Notes under the pieces: generated by a model
The model's database searches: none
Seen by the model: only the letters and a program-made list of their open reading frames with translations
Told to the model about the DNA's origin: nothing
Program-made: the position numbers and the translations under genes
Shown: in pieces, positions 36,668-51,100 of the stretch
How the letters are laid out: the number at the start of each line of letters is the position of its first letter
How positions within the stretch are numbered: position 1 is the first letter of the stretch
Origin: Brugia malayi
Lineage: Eukaryota; Nematoda; Chromadorea; Rhabditida; Onchocercidae
Reading direction: 5' to 3'
Length of the DNA: 64,000 nt
NCBI RefSeq assembly: GCF_000002995.4
Contig: NW_025062479.1
Coordinates: 11,637,721 to 11,701,720 of the forward strand

Positions 36668-39600
36668 CGTAATTAATTATCTCTCATATTTTTTCAATGT
36701 TTAATAAAAAATGTCAGTAAACATTAAATAATATTAAATGTTAGCATCTATTATTACAAATTGTTTAAATCGTATGAACATTTGCTAATTTTTTTCGGTG
36801 TACCTCAATTTGCTCATTGTTCTGTTATTCAATAACGCATGAATGTAATTTTTTGTTGCAAAAAACAATTTTTATCTTTCAAATAGAAATCACTGATAGT
36901 GCTATTAATAAATTTAAAATTTTTACAAATACAAAAACGCACTAAAAATTTTGATGCAAAAAAAAATCAGAATTTGTAAAAGAGAGAAACATATTTAGAG
37001 AGACATAAGTAACATTCAAAATTAATTCTCATTCAATATGCTCCAGTTTTGATAATTTAACAATGCTTATTGAACTGGCAAACTTCATTACATTAACAGC
37101 TAATTTATAAAATATGACAAACAAACTCATTTATAGTCGATTAGAAAAATTATTATTTTACAAGACAAAGAACGATTCAAAAAATCCAAATAACAACAAA
37201 AACATTTTTGAGAAAAAATTTCATAAATAATTTCATTGATAATAGGAAAAGTGAGATAAAAAAAAGTAAGAATAAATATTTCATCTATAATTAAAATATG
37301 AATTTATTATCTTGTTAAACTTGTAGTTTTCTAACATTTGATCATTAAAATAATCGAATGAAAATTATTATTAGTGTTAGAAAATTCAAGAATGTTTTAA
37401 AAAATTTAAGAGAATGGAAAAGCTATCAGTTACTGTTCTAATCAATACAATTTCACTTTGAATTTGTAAACAACTAAAATACATGCACATTTTATTAATC
37501 ATTTAATGTAGCAAACAATAGTAAACAATAATTTAAGAAAATGGAAAAGGTGAATCACTTTAATTAAATGAAAGCATTAAAAAATTGGGAGATAGATTAA
37601 CTCAGATAATTATCATTAAAATAATAAATTAATTACTGCTCTTTTGGTAGTAACATTATTATATTTGGAAGAATTTCCTTTTTTTGAGAGTTCTCTTTTT
37701 CTATTTCCCTTTAAATAATGCTATTATCTACAAATTAACTATTTACATTATTATTTTACTAATAATTCATTCATTTTTTTTAATAATATTGAAAAAAAAG
37801 TTTAATTTGATTTACTCTACCACTCCTTTTTCACAATTCATTAGCACTGTTTGCTTTCGCCAATAATATAATTCATATATTTACTTAACTTATTTGTCTA
37901 TTTTTAGCAAAAAGTTTGTTAACAAGAAGCCGGCTTACATTTTTTCCAATACGTAATCCCTAATCACCACAATGTAATCCGTTTAAGTTCTTTTTTAAAT
38001 CCATCTGCTTTTCTTTCTCTCTTTCGATCTCTTTTTTTTAAGCTTTATTTTTTTTTTATTTCGCTATTCCACAACGTTCATTGATTTTTTCGTTTTTTTT
38101 TTTTTTTTTTTTTTTATAAGTTTTTGTTAGTTTGTTTTAAGTGATACTTCTTTTTTTTTTTTTGCTCTCTGTCTTCTCTTTTCACTTCTTCTACGACACT
38201 TCAATTTTCTCAACATTTTACTTTTTTTTTTTCATTTCCAACTTTTCTTCCTTTTTTGCTGATCTTGCCATAATTTTTTGGTTAATTTTTCCCCGCTTTG
38301 ATTGTTTCACTCCTCCTCTCCAAATCTTTTTCCCTACCTCTATCATATTAGCATTATATTTGGTAATTTAGTTTAGTTGTAAGATGGTAGTTAGCTGTTT
38401 GCTATCAACAAAAAAGCCTAGGAAAGAAGTTTGTTGAGAGTTTTTATATTTCTTTCTATTACAGAGATTTCTCTCTTTCTTCCTCTTTCTTTTAATTTTT
38501 CACTTTTCATCTATTACAAATTTCATTTTCATTATTGATAAGTTAGTACTACTGTTACTGAATATTTTCCTTTTGCTATGTAATGATGAACAATTGAAGG
38601 AACAATTAAATTTTTGATTCGTTAAAATTTAATCAGAGTTAAATAAAGCACAAATTTTCGAGATTTCTTAAATCTTTTCACGGTGCTGAAAACAATATAT
38701 ATTTCTGTATGTTTGTGTATGTATATTACTGAAAGTAATATACTTATTTCATAATTTTACTCTATTTTATTGATTGGATCTCTGAAATTTTTTGTCCAAC
38801 GTTTAATAACTAATGTGCAATAGTGCACCACTTTTCCTTATTTCGTAAAATTTCCCATTTTTTCAATTTGGTGATTGAAAAAATTAGATTCATTATTATT
38901 ATTTTTTTTTTTTTTTCAATGCATTGAATAATAGGAAAGAGAAAAGGAAAGAAAGGGAAGAACAATATCTGATCCTAAATCTATTTTCTCTTTTTATCAT
39001 GTTGTTCCATTGTAATTTTTAGTAAGAATTACAAATGAAATAAAATTTGATTGATTGAAATTTTTATTCGACATCTTTTAATTCTTTAATTCAAAAAATG
39101 TAATCATATAAAATGATTAAACAATTTAAACCATATGAATTGTTTATGTTTGTATAGATAGTAATTTGTTGGCGTTGATACTTGTGTCAAAGTTACTAAC
39201 AACATTTTACTGCATTGCAATTATCAGATAATACCTGCACTTCAAATTGTGATAGTTGAAAGGGATACACATATGACTAAGAGACTTTGTTGAAATCAAG
39301 CGCAACAAGAACATAAATAAATGAGCATTTTTAAATTTTGAGCTTTAGTAGTTAAAGCTCAAGATTTGAAAATGCTTACCTTAATGTCTTACCATAAATT
39401 GCTTATGTCTAACCATAAAATTCAACTTAAATTTCTCACTAACGTGAAATGAAGGAGGAACAAACTGTATGCTTTTGACGACTTAAATAAGTTTGAAAAA
39501 AATAAACGAATAAAGAAGGAGAAAAAAAATATTGATACTTTTTAGTTAAACAAAATTTAAACAATTTCAATTATTCCTCCTTTTTCTCAGCAATTTTTAA

Positions 39601-39812
39601 TTTAATCCCACTGTAACAAATTGATGCTTAACTAACCAAAAAAAAAAATGTGTTTTAAACATTCAAGTTCAAGAAATTAAAGTTGTTTTAAACAATTCAA
39701 GAAATCAATGAAAACTTTATTATAAGTATGTGTGTACTTACTACTCAACATGAAATCTATTACCTTGCACTTTAGTCGTAAATTGAACAATTGTACCACT
39801 CATTTGTTACGA

Positions 39813-39838
39813 AGAGAGAGAGAGAGAGAGAGAGAGAA
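39813..39838. repeat. (AG)n microsatellite
   Basis: About 13 AG units followed by an A run. Confidence 0.9.
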
Positions 39839-42175
39839 AAAAAAAAGAAGGAATAAAAAAAAACTAAGCGCTAATAGCCTTCTGAAATGAATTGTTCAAC
39901 TATACCAATTTTTAAAATCACAAAACAATTGTTTAAGCTGAAAAATTATCGTTTTTCGAGAAACAGAGGAAGTCGTTAAAAATTGTTCTACCAATTCGTC
40001 AAACTCATAATGTTACTTTCTAATTTCGCTCTTTCATTGATATTATTTTACAACAAATTTCACAAAAAGAAAGAAAATGGTGGTTAATTATTATTATTAA
40101 AAAAAATATATTAGCTAATGAAATGATAAATAAATAATAAATGCTGGTGCGAAAATAAAAGGTTAAATGAATTAGAATAATAATTTCAGATTTAGTGTTG
40201 GGTTAAGAAAATTGTTTCAATGACAGATGTTAATGATAAAGATAAGTATGAATAAAATAGCAATAGTGATGGTGAGAAAACTTTGGATGGAATTGAAATT
40301 AAAATTAATGGTAAGGATATAATGATAAAAAATAATAAATTGATAAAGTAAAATTTTATAATTGAAGATACAAGCTGGATGCAATGTGACAAATCAGATT
40401 AGTGGTGACGAAATGTTTTTCACATTTATTTGCTTCTTTTTTGACACATTTACAAAAATTTCTATTTTCATTTTCATTTTGTTTTTCTCTTTCTTTCTTT
40501 CTCCCTTAAAAAAATTTTTTTTTCAAAAAATTCATATATTTAATTAGCTCATATACTTTACCCACATACTGAATCATTCGTTCATCTCTTTTTCTTTTCA
40601 AATTTTGTTTTAATATTCACAGTGGGAAATTTACTGTCGTCAATCATAAATCGATAGAATTAAATCGTGTTTGATATTATGTTTACTATTAGCAATCATC
40701 AATTGAAATTTTATTTTTTTCAATGGTTTAAACTTCTTTGAAATTAACATTTATTCATTAAAATTACTTCATTTTATTTTATATGACGCAAAAAAGTATG
40801 GTTTGTAAGGGATTTTTAAACAATCATTTTTAGCGTAAATAATTGAGTTCATAATATAAGTGTATGATAAATTTCAGCCCATTTAGTTTGTATTTTATTT
40901 CTTTGTAGTTATCATTACTTTAATTAAATTATTTTAACTAAGCAATGCAAAATGACGATAGTTTGTATCTTTCATTTTGAAGTTTGTATACGTTAAGAAA
41001 AAAAAAAAACTTATGTTCCGATTTAGTTACCATTTACTAAAAAATACAATTAAATAAAGTGATGTGGAGATTATGTAATAAAATCTTCAGCATTTTTTAC
41101 GTTAGCTAAATGCATTCACTGTTTAATGGATATTTCGAATTTATAATATCGAATGGAAAAGTTATTAAGGAATTGAAATGAGCAAAAATAATGCATTTAA
41201 TAATAAAAATTAATTTCTTTTTCGTTTTTTTTCTCTTTTTAAACAATTTGAATATCTGCTTATATGTAAGCATATTTATTTAAAAGTAATTTCTAGCTTA
41301 GTATCATTTAATTTTAAAAACTTTTTCTTTGTTTTTTTTTCTCTTCTTCTAACATGATGAATGAAAAATTAAAGGTTGTTTAATAATAATGTTTGCCAAA
41401 TGTTAACAAATCTTGTTGATGATTACGAATCACTTTGTTTTTTTTTTTTTTTTTTCATTTTTTCTCGCCTTCTCCCTTACTTCTCTTATTGTTTTAAAAC
41501 GATTTTTATTTTCTATTTTTTTTTTTTTTTTTTTTAAAGAGAATAGAAACTTGGAAAAGGTGATGAAAAACATTGGCATAATTTATAATTAATTATTCCA
41601 GGCGTTTCAAATAGGTGTATTCTTATAATAATCATATAGAAAACTTTCCTTCTTAGTTTTACTTCATTTTTGTTTATCGATTAAAAAACAATTTTAATGA
41701 CTGAATTTCAAGAAGTTAAAAAAGAGAGAGAGAGGAAAAAAAAAGCAAGCCAAGAATGAAAATGGAATAGGATACTTATAAATGAGAAGAATGGATGAAG
41801 TAGCTAGATGGATTATCATTCTGAATTATCATTATTGTATTGCAAACATTCTAAGATTATCAACTCTAGCTTACAATGAAGCATTTCTAGTAAGTTACTA
41901 AGCGTTAAAAACAAAAATTATAAAAACTAAAATGCGAAAAAAAATCCTTTTTTTTTCTTTTTATAATTAAGTAAAACTTAAAATTTTTATTTTACAAAAA
42001 TACATTTGCATATTCTTTACATTACGAAACACATACCTTAATCAACTCAATCTATCATAAATGTCCATACATGTTAGAAATATACCTCACTTCAGTTTTC
42101 GATAAAACTGTATAATATTTTAACACAATCATTTCTACCTCATTATGCATTATTATACATTGTTTAAAAATCGTG

Positions 42176-42372
42176 GCATTACTGTCTCATTATATCATGA
42201 TCAAACTATCGGATTGTTCTATTGTCATCATTTTATATTGTGATCATTGCAATACGTTGCATTTATGTCATTGTCATATTCTGTTACAATGTCATCATTG
42301 TCACATTGTACATTAGCGTACTGTGATCATTGTCATACTGCTATCATTTTATATTTGTCATTGTAGATAGTT
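42176..42372. repeat. degenerate TCATTG-rich minisatellite
   Basis: The words ATTGTCAT, GATCATTG and ATCATTTTATATT recur about ten times in 200 bases at irregular spacing. One longer block (CATTTTATATT plus a CATTG) occurs twice. Confidence 0.65.
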
Positions 42373-44634
42373 TGACAGCTTACATTTTTCTCCTGCTATA
42401 ATTAGTTAGTTTCCAAAAAAAGAAAAGAGAAATTCTTTAAATTCCTATTCTCAATTTGTTTTCCAAAATTTTAACGTATTATTTATTTTGAAAAGTTTAA
42501 TATGTTTAAGTTTCCTTCTCAAGAACTATTATATGACTGTAACAATTATTCCAAATGATTTTATTGTTTCTCACTTTCTACCATATCACCTTATTTAATC
42601 ATTATACTATAATTGTAAACAATGAACATGATGATATTTCGACATATAATATTCCACAAAAAAGAGGATATTGAAAAAAAAAATTCATAAAAAATCTATC
42701 AGTTTTGTTTGGTTTAATAATAAATCCTGCAAAAGTTTCATTGTTCATACGCATGGAAAATTTAAATTAAGTGGAAGGAGAAATTCATTTTTCTAAAAAA
42801 TTTTAAAATGACTGCCTAAATGAAAATAATTCAATTACTACTAACAACCCAACTTGTTGATTTTCTTCACTATATTTTCTTCATATGAATTATTATCATT
42901 TATTTATTTTTCAATTATAAAACAAAATACTGGAAAAAAATTGGTTTCTTCCTTCTTTTTTTCTTTTTTTGCCTTTATTCTTTTTAGTTTCTTTAAAAAA
43001 AAAAAAAAGAAACAGTGAAATTTCATGCATTAAATTGAATATGTAAGAAATTAAATTGATTGAAAATGCGATTTCTCTTTTGCTTTAATAAAATAAAATA
43101 CACTTTTGGATGATTTTTTTTAATTTCCAAATTTAAAACAAGTAATTTGTTTTTAAACCGATAATTTCTTCTCAATTTTTCCTCCTCCTTTTTTCTCTCT
43201 CTTTACCCTTCTTTTTTCCTTTCTTTTTTTTCCCCAGACATGTTAATGTTATGATTTCTTTATTGCACTTTCATAAGGAATCTTTTTTTCGCACATTTCT
43301 TTTGAAACATTTAATTTATTTCTTCTATCAACATTTCTCTTTGTTTATTTCATATGTATGTATGTATGTGTGTGCTTATAATGATATATGTATGTGGAAG
43401 AAGTGAAGTTGTGACGGTTGGTTGTCATCTTCCTTAGTTAGTCTTTTAAATCAATTTCTAATTTTATAAATTTTCATCTATTTTAAATTCAGTCCATTTT
43501 TGATGCATCGGACTGAATCAGAATTCGACATTTCAGTAATGGGAAATGTTGGTTGGTATTGCTGGTATGCTACAGAAATATTTGGTTCAAAATAGATTTA
43601 ACATACAAGTGATTCACTTTCATTCATTTAATCTCTCAACCATTTTCAAAAAAAAAAAATTCATTTATTATCCAGAAAAGTTTAAAATTAGAAGATTCTT
43701 CGGATTCTCGGATATATAATTTCATTCTTGAAAGCATCTCAAAAAAAAAAAAACCCAAACAAAACCAGAAACAAGCAAGCAGTTTGATAATAATTTTCCA
43801 TTTTCCAGAAAATTCGTTTATTTTTTGCTTCAGTTCATTCGATTATCTCATTTTAACCTACGTAATGACTCCATTTTATTTTGAAACATTTTGCTTAGTT
43901 TTGCTGCTCCTCTCCACAAAAAAATTAATTAATTGACTAATTTAATTTTTTTTAATTTTTGAAATAAATTGGTTAATATCTCATACATTTTTGAAAATAG
44001 AATTAGTCCTGATATTTCTCGAAAAAATATCAATGATCACTTTCGCAGTTCCTATCTCTCTCTTCAATGCTATTTTTTTAAACATTTTACTTTTTACATT
44101 AAATTTTTAAGCAACTCCTTTAAAATTGAAAATTTAAAGTATTACAGACAGTTGTTAATACGGTGAATTTTGGATAACACTTTTAACAACTAAGTTCAAA
44201 TAAATCATTTTTGCTACTAAGCATGCAATAACAATTTTATCCAAGTAAGCTAGAATTTTGCAATTATGCAAACGAGCTTCCCTGTTCTTAGAATATTCCA
44301 AATGACAATTTACTTGTCAATCTTTTCTCAAATAATTTCATGCATATATTTATTCGATTAGATATACGTTTAATAAAATTCTCAACAAATTGTTTCCCTA
44401 GGTAAATCAGATAAATTAGAAAACCAAAATTATTTTATTGGTCATTAGATTCTCAAAACAGCCAAAAAAAAGAAAGAAAAGAGAGAAAAAAAAAGTAATA
44501 ACAATAAAGTGATTTCCTGAAAAAAGTATAAACGCAAATTTTAGTTTCTTTTATTGCTGCAATAAGGAGATATGACAAATATTTGTTAAAATGTATAAAA
44601 TTATGCGAGGAAGATTGCATCTGATTGCAATCGT

Positions 44635-44678
44635 TAATTTTGCAACTATAAACAAATATGTTTATAGTTGCAAAATTA
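44635..44678. repeat. perfect 19-bp hairpin with 6-base loop
   Basis: TAATTTTGCAACTATAAAC at 44635-44653, loop AAATAT, then the exact reverse complement at 44660-44678. There are no mismatches in the stem. Confidence 0.92.
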
Positions 44679-45284
44679 TGAAATTGAAATATGGCACTGT
44701 AATTAGAAATATAAAAGATTCGATGCTAAAAAATCAAACATATATATAATAATATATTCGATTACATGATGAAGTAATAAATTACAAATATATTTAGGAT
44801 AAATATGATCGAAAAATGTTTTTCAATCAGCAAAACTTTATTTGACCAAAAGTCAAATATTTTTCTCTTCTTTTTTTCTTCCAAAAAAGAATCTTCTCTT
44901 ATCAGAACATTCATTCTTTCTGGTTTCTTCTTCAACATATATTTTTATTTTGTGCTTCCTTTTTTCTTTTCTTCTCCTTTTTTTTTCTTTCAGTTGAACA
45001 GTTTTTACTCTTCGATTACTTATTTACTTGCTCAATTTTCTAAAAATCCATCCTAATTATTTTTTTTTTCGACGATTGCCCAAAAACAATACATTGTAAT
45101 GTCAGTTGAATTTTGTCTAACAATGAATAACAGCAACTTAATGCCTTGGTATATACATATCTTCAACATGTTACTCTTATTCCATTCTGAAAGTTTTGAA
45201 AACGCAAACCTTTTAAAAAATAAATTTTAATAGAAAAACTAATAAATATAATCCTACAAAATTTTTCTCATCTTATAATAATAT

Positions 45285-45485
45285 AATAATGATATAATAC
45301 AATAATAATAATATAATGACAATATCTTACATATAGATTTGAATTGATATGTTGTAAATATGTGTTGCTAACTAACAATAAATAATATTAATAGTAGTAA
45401 TAATAAATATCTAGTAATAAAAATAATAGTAATAAATATCAGTAATAATTAATAATAAATAAATGATAACAAATAATAAATAAAA
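45285..45485. repeat. AAT/AATA-rich microsatellite block
   Basis: Interrupted AAT trinucleotide and AATA units (for example AATAATAATAATATAAT, then many AATAATAAAT words). Confidence 0.8.
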
Positions 45486-47795
45486 ATATAACTTAAATAT
45501 CTTTCAAAATGAGAATGATTGTCATTGAGTGAGGTGTTTGATGTGGTTTGAACCTTGATTGATAAAAAAATCTTGATTCGTTTTCTCTATGCTTATTTAA
45601 CAAATAAATTGTACTCCAATTTAAACGAGATTTAATTTTATAATTATTTCGTTTTTTTTCTCCTCTCTTCTTTTCAGTCTTTCGCACTTTGTCACTGTCT
45701 CAGTTTGCATGATATAAATTCGACATAAGCTATTTTTTTTTTTTTGATTTAAAAAAAAAAAAAGAAGAAAAAGAAGTAGGAGAAAAGAACGTATGCTTTA
45801 ATTGAACAATGTGCTTGCTGTTAATGGTTTATAGAATTGAAAATGAAACTTTTGTTGAGGATGAGATATCGACCATTACTTTCTTTCACCATTTCATTAG
45901 TGTATAAGCCTGATAGCTTTCCATTATTTGCTAATATGTTTCTAAGGTTTCACTTTGGCTCTGTCTTTGAAGCTATCTTATATGTCAAATAGTACTTTCA
46001 TATGATATCGTCACATATTCCCCTCTACTTCTAGTTTTCATTTATTCAACTAGCATGAAGGAAATAATTTTATCAAGCTTATGCGGAAATATTGGAATTT
46101 TCGAAAATTGAAAAAAACTAATGGTAACTATAATTATTAACATTAAATACAATCAAGCTTTAGGAATATAATATAAGTGTAACTTCTCGCATTTCAAATT
46201 TCTACATATCAATTTCAGTTTAATTTCTCAAATTTACTATAAATTGCAATATTTATTTTTTAATCATATGACAGTAAATTTCTTACTTTATTTAGAAAAA
46301 TTAGAAACGAAAAAAAAAAGTTTTTTTATAAATAGAGCTAAAATATTTAAGCATTTTAATAATTATAGATTTTAACTTTAAAGCTTTTTTCGATGAAATT
46401 TTGCACATTCTTTCTGGTTACTTAAATTTATAATAGTGTCAGGTTTATTTTATAGCTTTTTTTTTTATGATTCTGTGATTAACTGAGACTTTGTCCAGCA
46501 GTACTTTTAATTTTAACTTCTAATTTATTAAAACCTTCTCTTCATACATATATGTATGCATGCAAACATACATTTGAAAGATTTTTATTTTATTTTTCTT
46601 CTTTCATTTTCAGATTAAAAAAAAAAAAAACAGCTGTTACTTTTAGTATTATCAAGCAATTGGATATTTTGTTAAAATAGGAATTTCATAGATAGATAAT
46701 TAAATCGGTATAAAAATTTGCCGTAAATATATATCAATTTAAATCATTGTTGATTAGATAATACCTACAAAAAATCAACATGATGAAATCCTGGAAAAGA
46801 TTAACAGATTTCACAAGATTTCCTCACCTTTTCATTGCTAGATAATAAAACGAAATAAGCTAATTGAAAAATAAGGAAAGACTGTTTGAAAAATTTTTGC
46901 AACCTTGCAACTAATGATGTTGTTGGAGTCAAGATTTTGAGAACTTTAAAATGATCATGAAACAAAAAGTTTGAAGTGCTATTTGTAGATATTACAGATA
47001 TTATCTGAAGCTAACAATAAATTAAAATTGATTTTTTTCCAATATTTCCATTTCAACTTTCCTATTGAAACGTACTTCGTTGGGTCATTAGCGGCTTATG
47101 TCTTAAATCTAAAAATAATTAGATTGAAAAAGAAAATATTTTTATTGAAATTTACCTAAATTAACATATTTGGCTTGAAATATACTTAAACATACTTAAC
47201 TCAACTTGCTTCTATTTTACCTGCACATATATGTACAATTATACATGTGAAATTTAATGATCATTTAGGGCTGTCGTACGTTTATACATTTCGAAAACTC
47301 ATTCCATTACTTCATCAGATGTTATGGAGAACCTTTTCAGTGCTTTCCTTCTACTTCTTACATTTCTTCCAGGGTCTTGCTTAGATTTTGTTAAATAAAT
47401 ATTGCCTAGCAGAAGTAAAAGTTAAAATTAAATGCTAAAATCAAATAGTTTTAGTTAAATAATCAGTTTTAACAAAATTCTCATTTAATGATTTATTGTT
47501 TCGAAAAAAAGGAAATAAAAAAAACCTTTGGTGATCTGTTATCAAACAAACGCAATTGACGTTAACCTAACTTATACATTGAACGTTTATGACGTAGACA
47601 TGAAACGACATATTTTCTTCACATTCTCTTTTGTTTATAATGATTGAAGTGGGACGAACTTCTCTTCCTAATCAACAATTATCAAATGATAAAAGAGGAT
47701 AAGAAAAGAATAAGTAAGATACGGGGGGAAAAAAGTGAGAATTTAAATATTTGAGAGGATGAATGGATTAAATGCTGCATCATTTCCAAGTGTTA

Positions 47796-47865
47796 AAATA
47801 TTACTTAAGAGAGAAAAAATATTACTAAACTTAAGAGAGAAAAATAAAATATTACTTAAGAAAAG
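47796..47865. repeat. imperfect tandem repeat, about 25 bp
   Basis: Three imperfect copies of a unit built on AAAATATTACTTAAGAGAG lie side by side. Confidence 0.75.
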
Positions 47866-48173
47866 CAGGTGACGAAAAGAATGCATGAAATTAAGGTACA
47901 GTTTAAAACTGATAACACTTCTTTTTATTTTCCCAAAATATGATAATTTTGGATGATATCAATTTTAATCTCCTAAGATTGAAAGATTTTTTTTTTTGAA
48001 GTAAAATTCTAATTCTTCCGTCAGTTATTCAACAGAAAAAAAAATTTCAATATTTATTATGATTTAATGAATTGACAAATAAAATAATTTTCAGAATTTT
48101 TATTTCACTACAGCATTGGGTCAGCAATTTTATTTACAATTTTAAACTAAAAAGTGCTGATTAAATCGATTAA

Positions 48174-51100
48174 ATGGTTGAAGTGGTCAGGCATACGTCA
48201 GACTTTAAGCAGTTTGCTTCATCATTTTACATGGATTCATCAACAGTAATTCCGGATACTTTGTATGTAAATACTACCAATAACATATCACAGCCAAATG
48301 CAATTTATGAAAATATTATAAATACTAATACTTTATTCCAAATGCCATTTAAATACGATCAGAGAATGACTGATATTAAAAGAGAAGGAAAAAGACTTAT
48401 CAAGAAAGAGAAACATGGAAGTAAGTTTATTTTCTTGTAATTTAAACAATTAACACTTCATAAATATAAATCCAAATGCTTTGATCATATATTGGGAGTG
48501 TAATCGAAATTTATTTGTTGAAATAGAAAAGAATGTCTTAGTAGAAATAAAAAGGGTAATGGACAAGAAAGTTTGTTTCGTTTACTTTTCATATTGTTAT
48601 GATAATGTAAATTTTCACATATTCCAAAATTATTTTACATTATTTTCATAGAAAATAAAGTTTATATGTGACTGCAACTTTATTACGACTAAAAACAACA
48701 AAAAAATTAACTTTCGAAATGAAATTTGATATATTTAGAAGAAAGAAATTTGATATTTAGTTTGCTGTTCTAGAAGCGTTTACAATTTTAAAAATATAAT
48801 AACCATATTTTCCAGTGTTCAGATTTGTCAACAGGTATCATTTATTTCATAATGCAAGAATTGTAATTCAAACACAGTAAAACTAATTTTAAGCTTAGAA
48901 AACTTTTTAGTTAAAATTCCTGATTGATCTGCTTTGATCTCATTCAGAATTCTTTAACCATTTAAAAGTTCTGATAGCAAATGCTATGGACTTTTACCAA
49001 GTTAACGTTTATCATTCCTATTTGATCTCAAAATAAAATTAGCATTAACCTCGATAAGGCCTTTTACTATTGAGGTATCATTTCTCACCTGTCAGTTAGT
49101 AATAAAATTTATAACCTTTTCACCATTTTTGTTTACCTTTTTTTTCTGAAAAAAAAAAATCCCTTTCATATTTAAAATTCATTGCTGTGCATATAATACA
49201 TCAACTGAAAGCTTTACTTTCTTCATCTGTTTTTCAATAGGAGAATTAACAAATACCAAACAAATACTGGAATGTCAAATCTGCAATCATACCTGTCTTT
49301 TTTTCATGCCCTTCACTTATAAAAAAATTTCCCGCCGTGTATTTGTTATACCGTGTATTTGTCACTAAAAATTAACTTCTTTTCAACAATTGAGAAAAAA
49401 AAAGAAAAAATGAAAAAACAAATCAAAATTCCGAATTTCGATTTATTATCAAAAATTTGTAAGAATTTAAATGAATTGCTGTTGGAAAGGAAGCTAAAGG
49501 TTTCTTTTTTTCTTTTCTTTTATTTTTTTTTCTCCTGAAAAATCCTTCTCGAACTGTTTTCATCGTTTCAAAAACAGTAAAAATACATTAGTTAAAAAAA
49601 AGTAATATCGTAAATTTGAAAAAAGTAAATTTTATTCAAATTTAAATTTCTAACTGAAAGATTCTTTTTTCCCCTCTCTTTCTCTTTTTTCCACATTTTT
49701 TGCCAATTTCTTCTTCCTTTTCTTTTATTTTTGGTAAAGATTGTTGATGGAATGAATTGAGAGTAACTCTAGCAATATTCCAGTATTAGAACAAAGTTTT
49801 TACACAAATGAAATGACATAATGAGCTTTGTGGCTTTTTGCATTTGACCAAGTGGTGGAAGTCTTAAATGTGTGTGATCATTTACGTAAAGTATAATTAC
49901 CCCGCGTCCGTACGGTTATGATATTAACGAAATCAATGAAAGCATTACATCCGATTTAATATATTGTGAAAAAAAGGTACCAAAAAAGAGGGAGAGAAAG
50001 AAGAAAAGAAGAGGAGAGAGGATGGAAGAGATAAGAGAGAGAGAGAGAAGTAGGAATTCGACCGATAGCAAACGGTCGATCGATCCATGTGGCATCCAGG
50101 AAATGGCGAGCTTTCCAGGGGTGAAATGTGGCTTCCCTCTCCCTCTCCTTTACTCCGGCCCGTTCTTTCGCTCTTCACCTTGTTGTCTAATTCACCGGGG
50201 CATCTGATGTTTCTGCTACTTTTCTGCAATTTATAAATTTTCGAAATTTTTGAAATCTTGAAATTAACAAAAAAAAGAAGGTAAAAAAAGGCGACTATAA
50301 TTGATTCAGCCCTTTGTTATTTGTTTGTTTCTTTTTTTTTTTTTGTCCAACGGAAGTAACAAAGAAGATTTCGAGATTTATTTCATCGAAATTTCCTTCT
50401 TTCCACGTTTCCAGTCTTTGATGGTGTTGGATGAGAGAGAAAGTGAGCTCAACGTACGTATATGAAAAAGGCATACATGAGGATAAAAACTAGGTCACAT
50501 GAATGCCCTTGGAAAGGATACAACAAATTTGTCGTATGAAGGAAACTTGTGTCACTAAAACAAACCAACTGCAGTGGCCTAACAACATATGAGCAAATTG
50601 TATTCATCAAATGGTAGAAATTTGTATATCGTTTTTTTTTTTTTTTAAATATCATTTAGAAATTCACTGAGATATTTGATGCAAAATGAAATCATCGTAA
50701 AAATTTATAATAGTAAGTTAGGCTTCAGTGTCGTCCATACGGTTGATGTAAACATTACGTATATTTATTATTTGCGTGTTATTTTTCAACACATAGAACC
50801 ATAGAAGTTGCTTGATGATAATTTGATAAATTTCACCAGTCCATCTTGATGGAGTTTCTATAAAATGGCGGATGATCCCGCATTTCTGTAACATTTCTGC
50901 AATGTGCATCTTTCCTCAAGTTTCTACACCTTCCGAATCGATATGCCTAATAACAGTAAGTTTTAAAGTTTCCACAAATTTATAATTCATGCCCTTAATT
51001 GCACAACATGTTATACCTGCTAGCTAACAATTTATTTTCGTAACGTTACGACAGGATCATTTCAACTTTCATATCGACTGAAATCGTTTAGTCTGTACAG

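Larger units (their letters stand above)
25606..48173. other. 22.6-kb gene desert
   Basis: No exon with coding-like sequence and matching splice phases was found on either strand. The DNA is very AT-rich, with T/A runs (one of 29 T at 34838-34866), purine tracts, microsatellites, two perfect hairpins and a possible SINE, listed separately. Open frames here are mostly Phe/Leu/Ser/Ile or Lys/Glu/Arg from T- or GA-rich tracts. The region could contain upstream exons, enhancers or promoters of the flanking divergent genes (the 306-residue protein and the nuclear receptor), or noncoding RNAs; none can be shown here. Confidence 0.6.

Noticed and set aside
25606..48173. Many open frames of 60-95 codons in the desert.
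   Set aside because: They are translations of T-rich, A-rich or GA-rich tracts (runs of Phe, Leu, Ser, Lys, Glu) without splice context or family resemblance.
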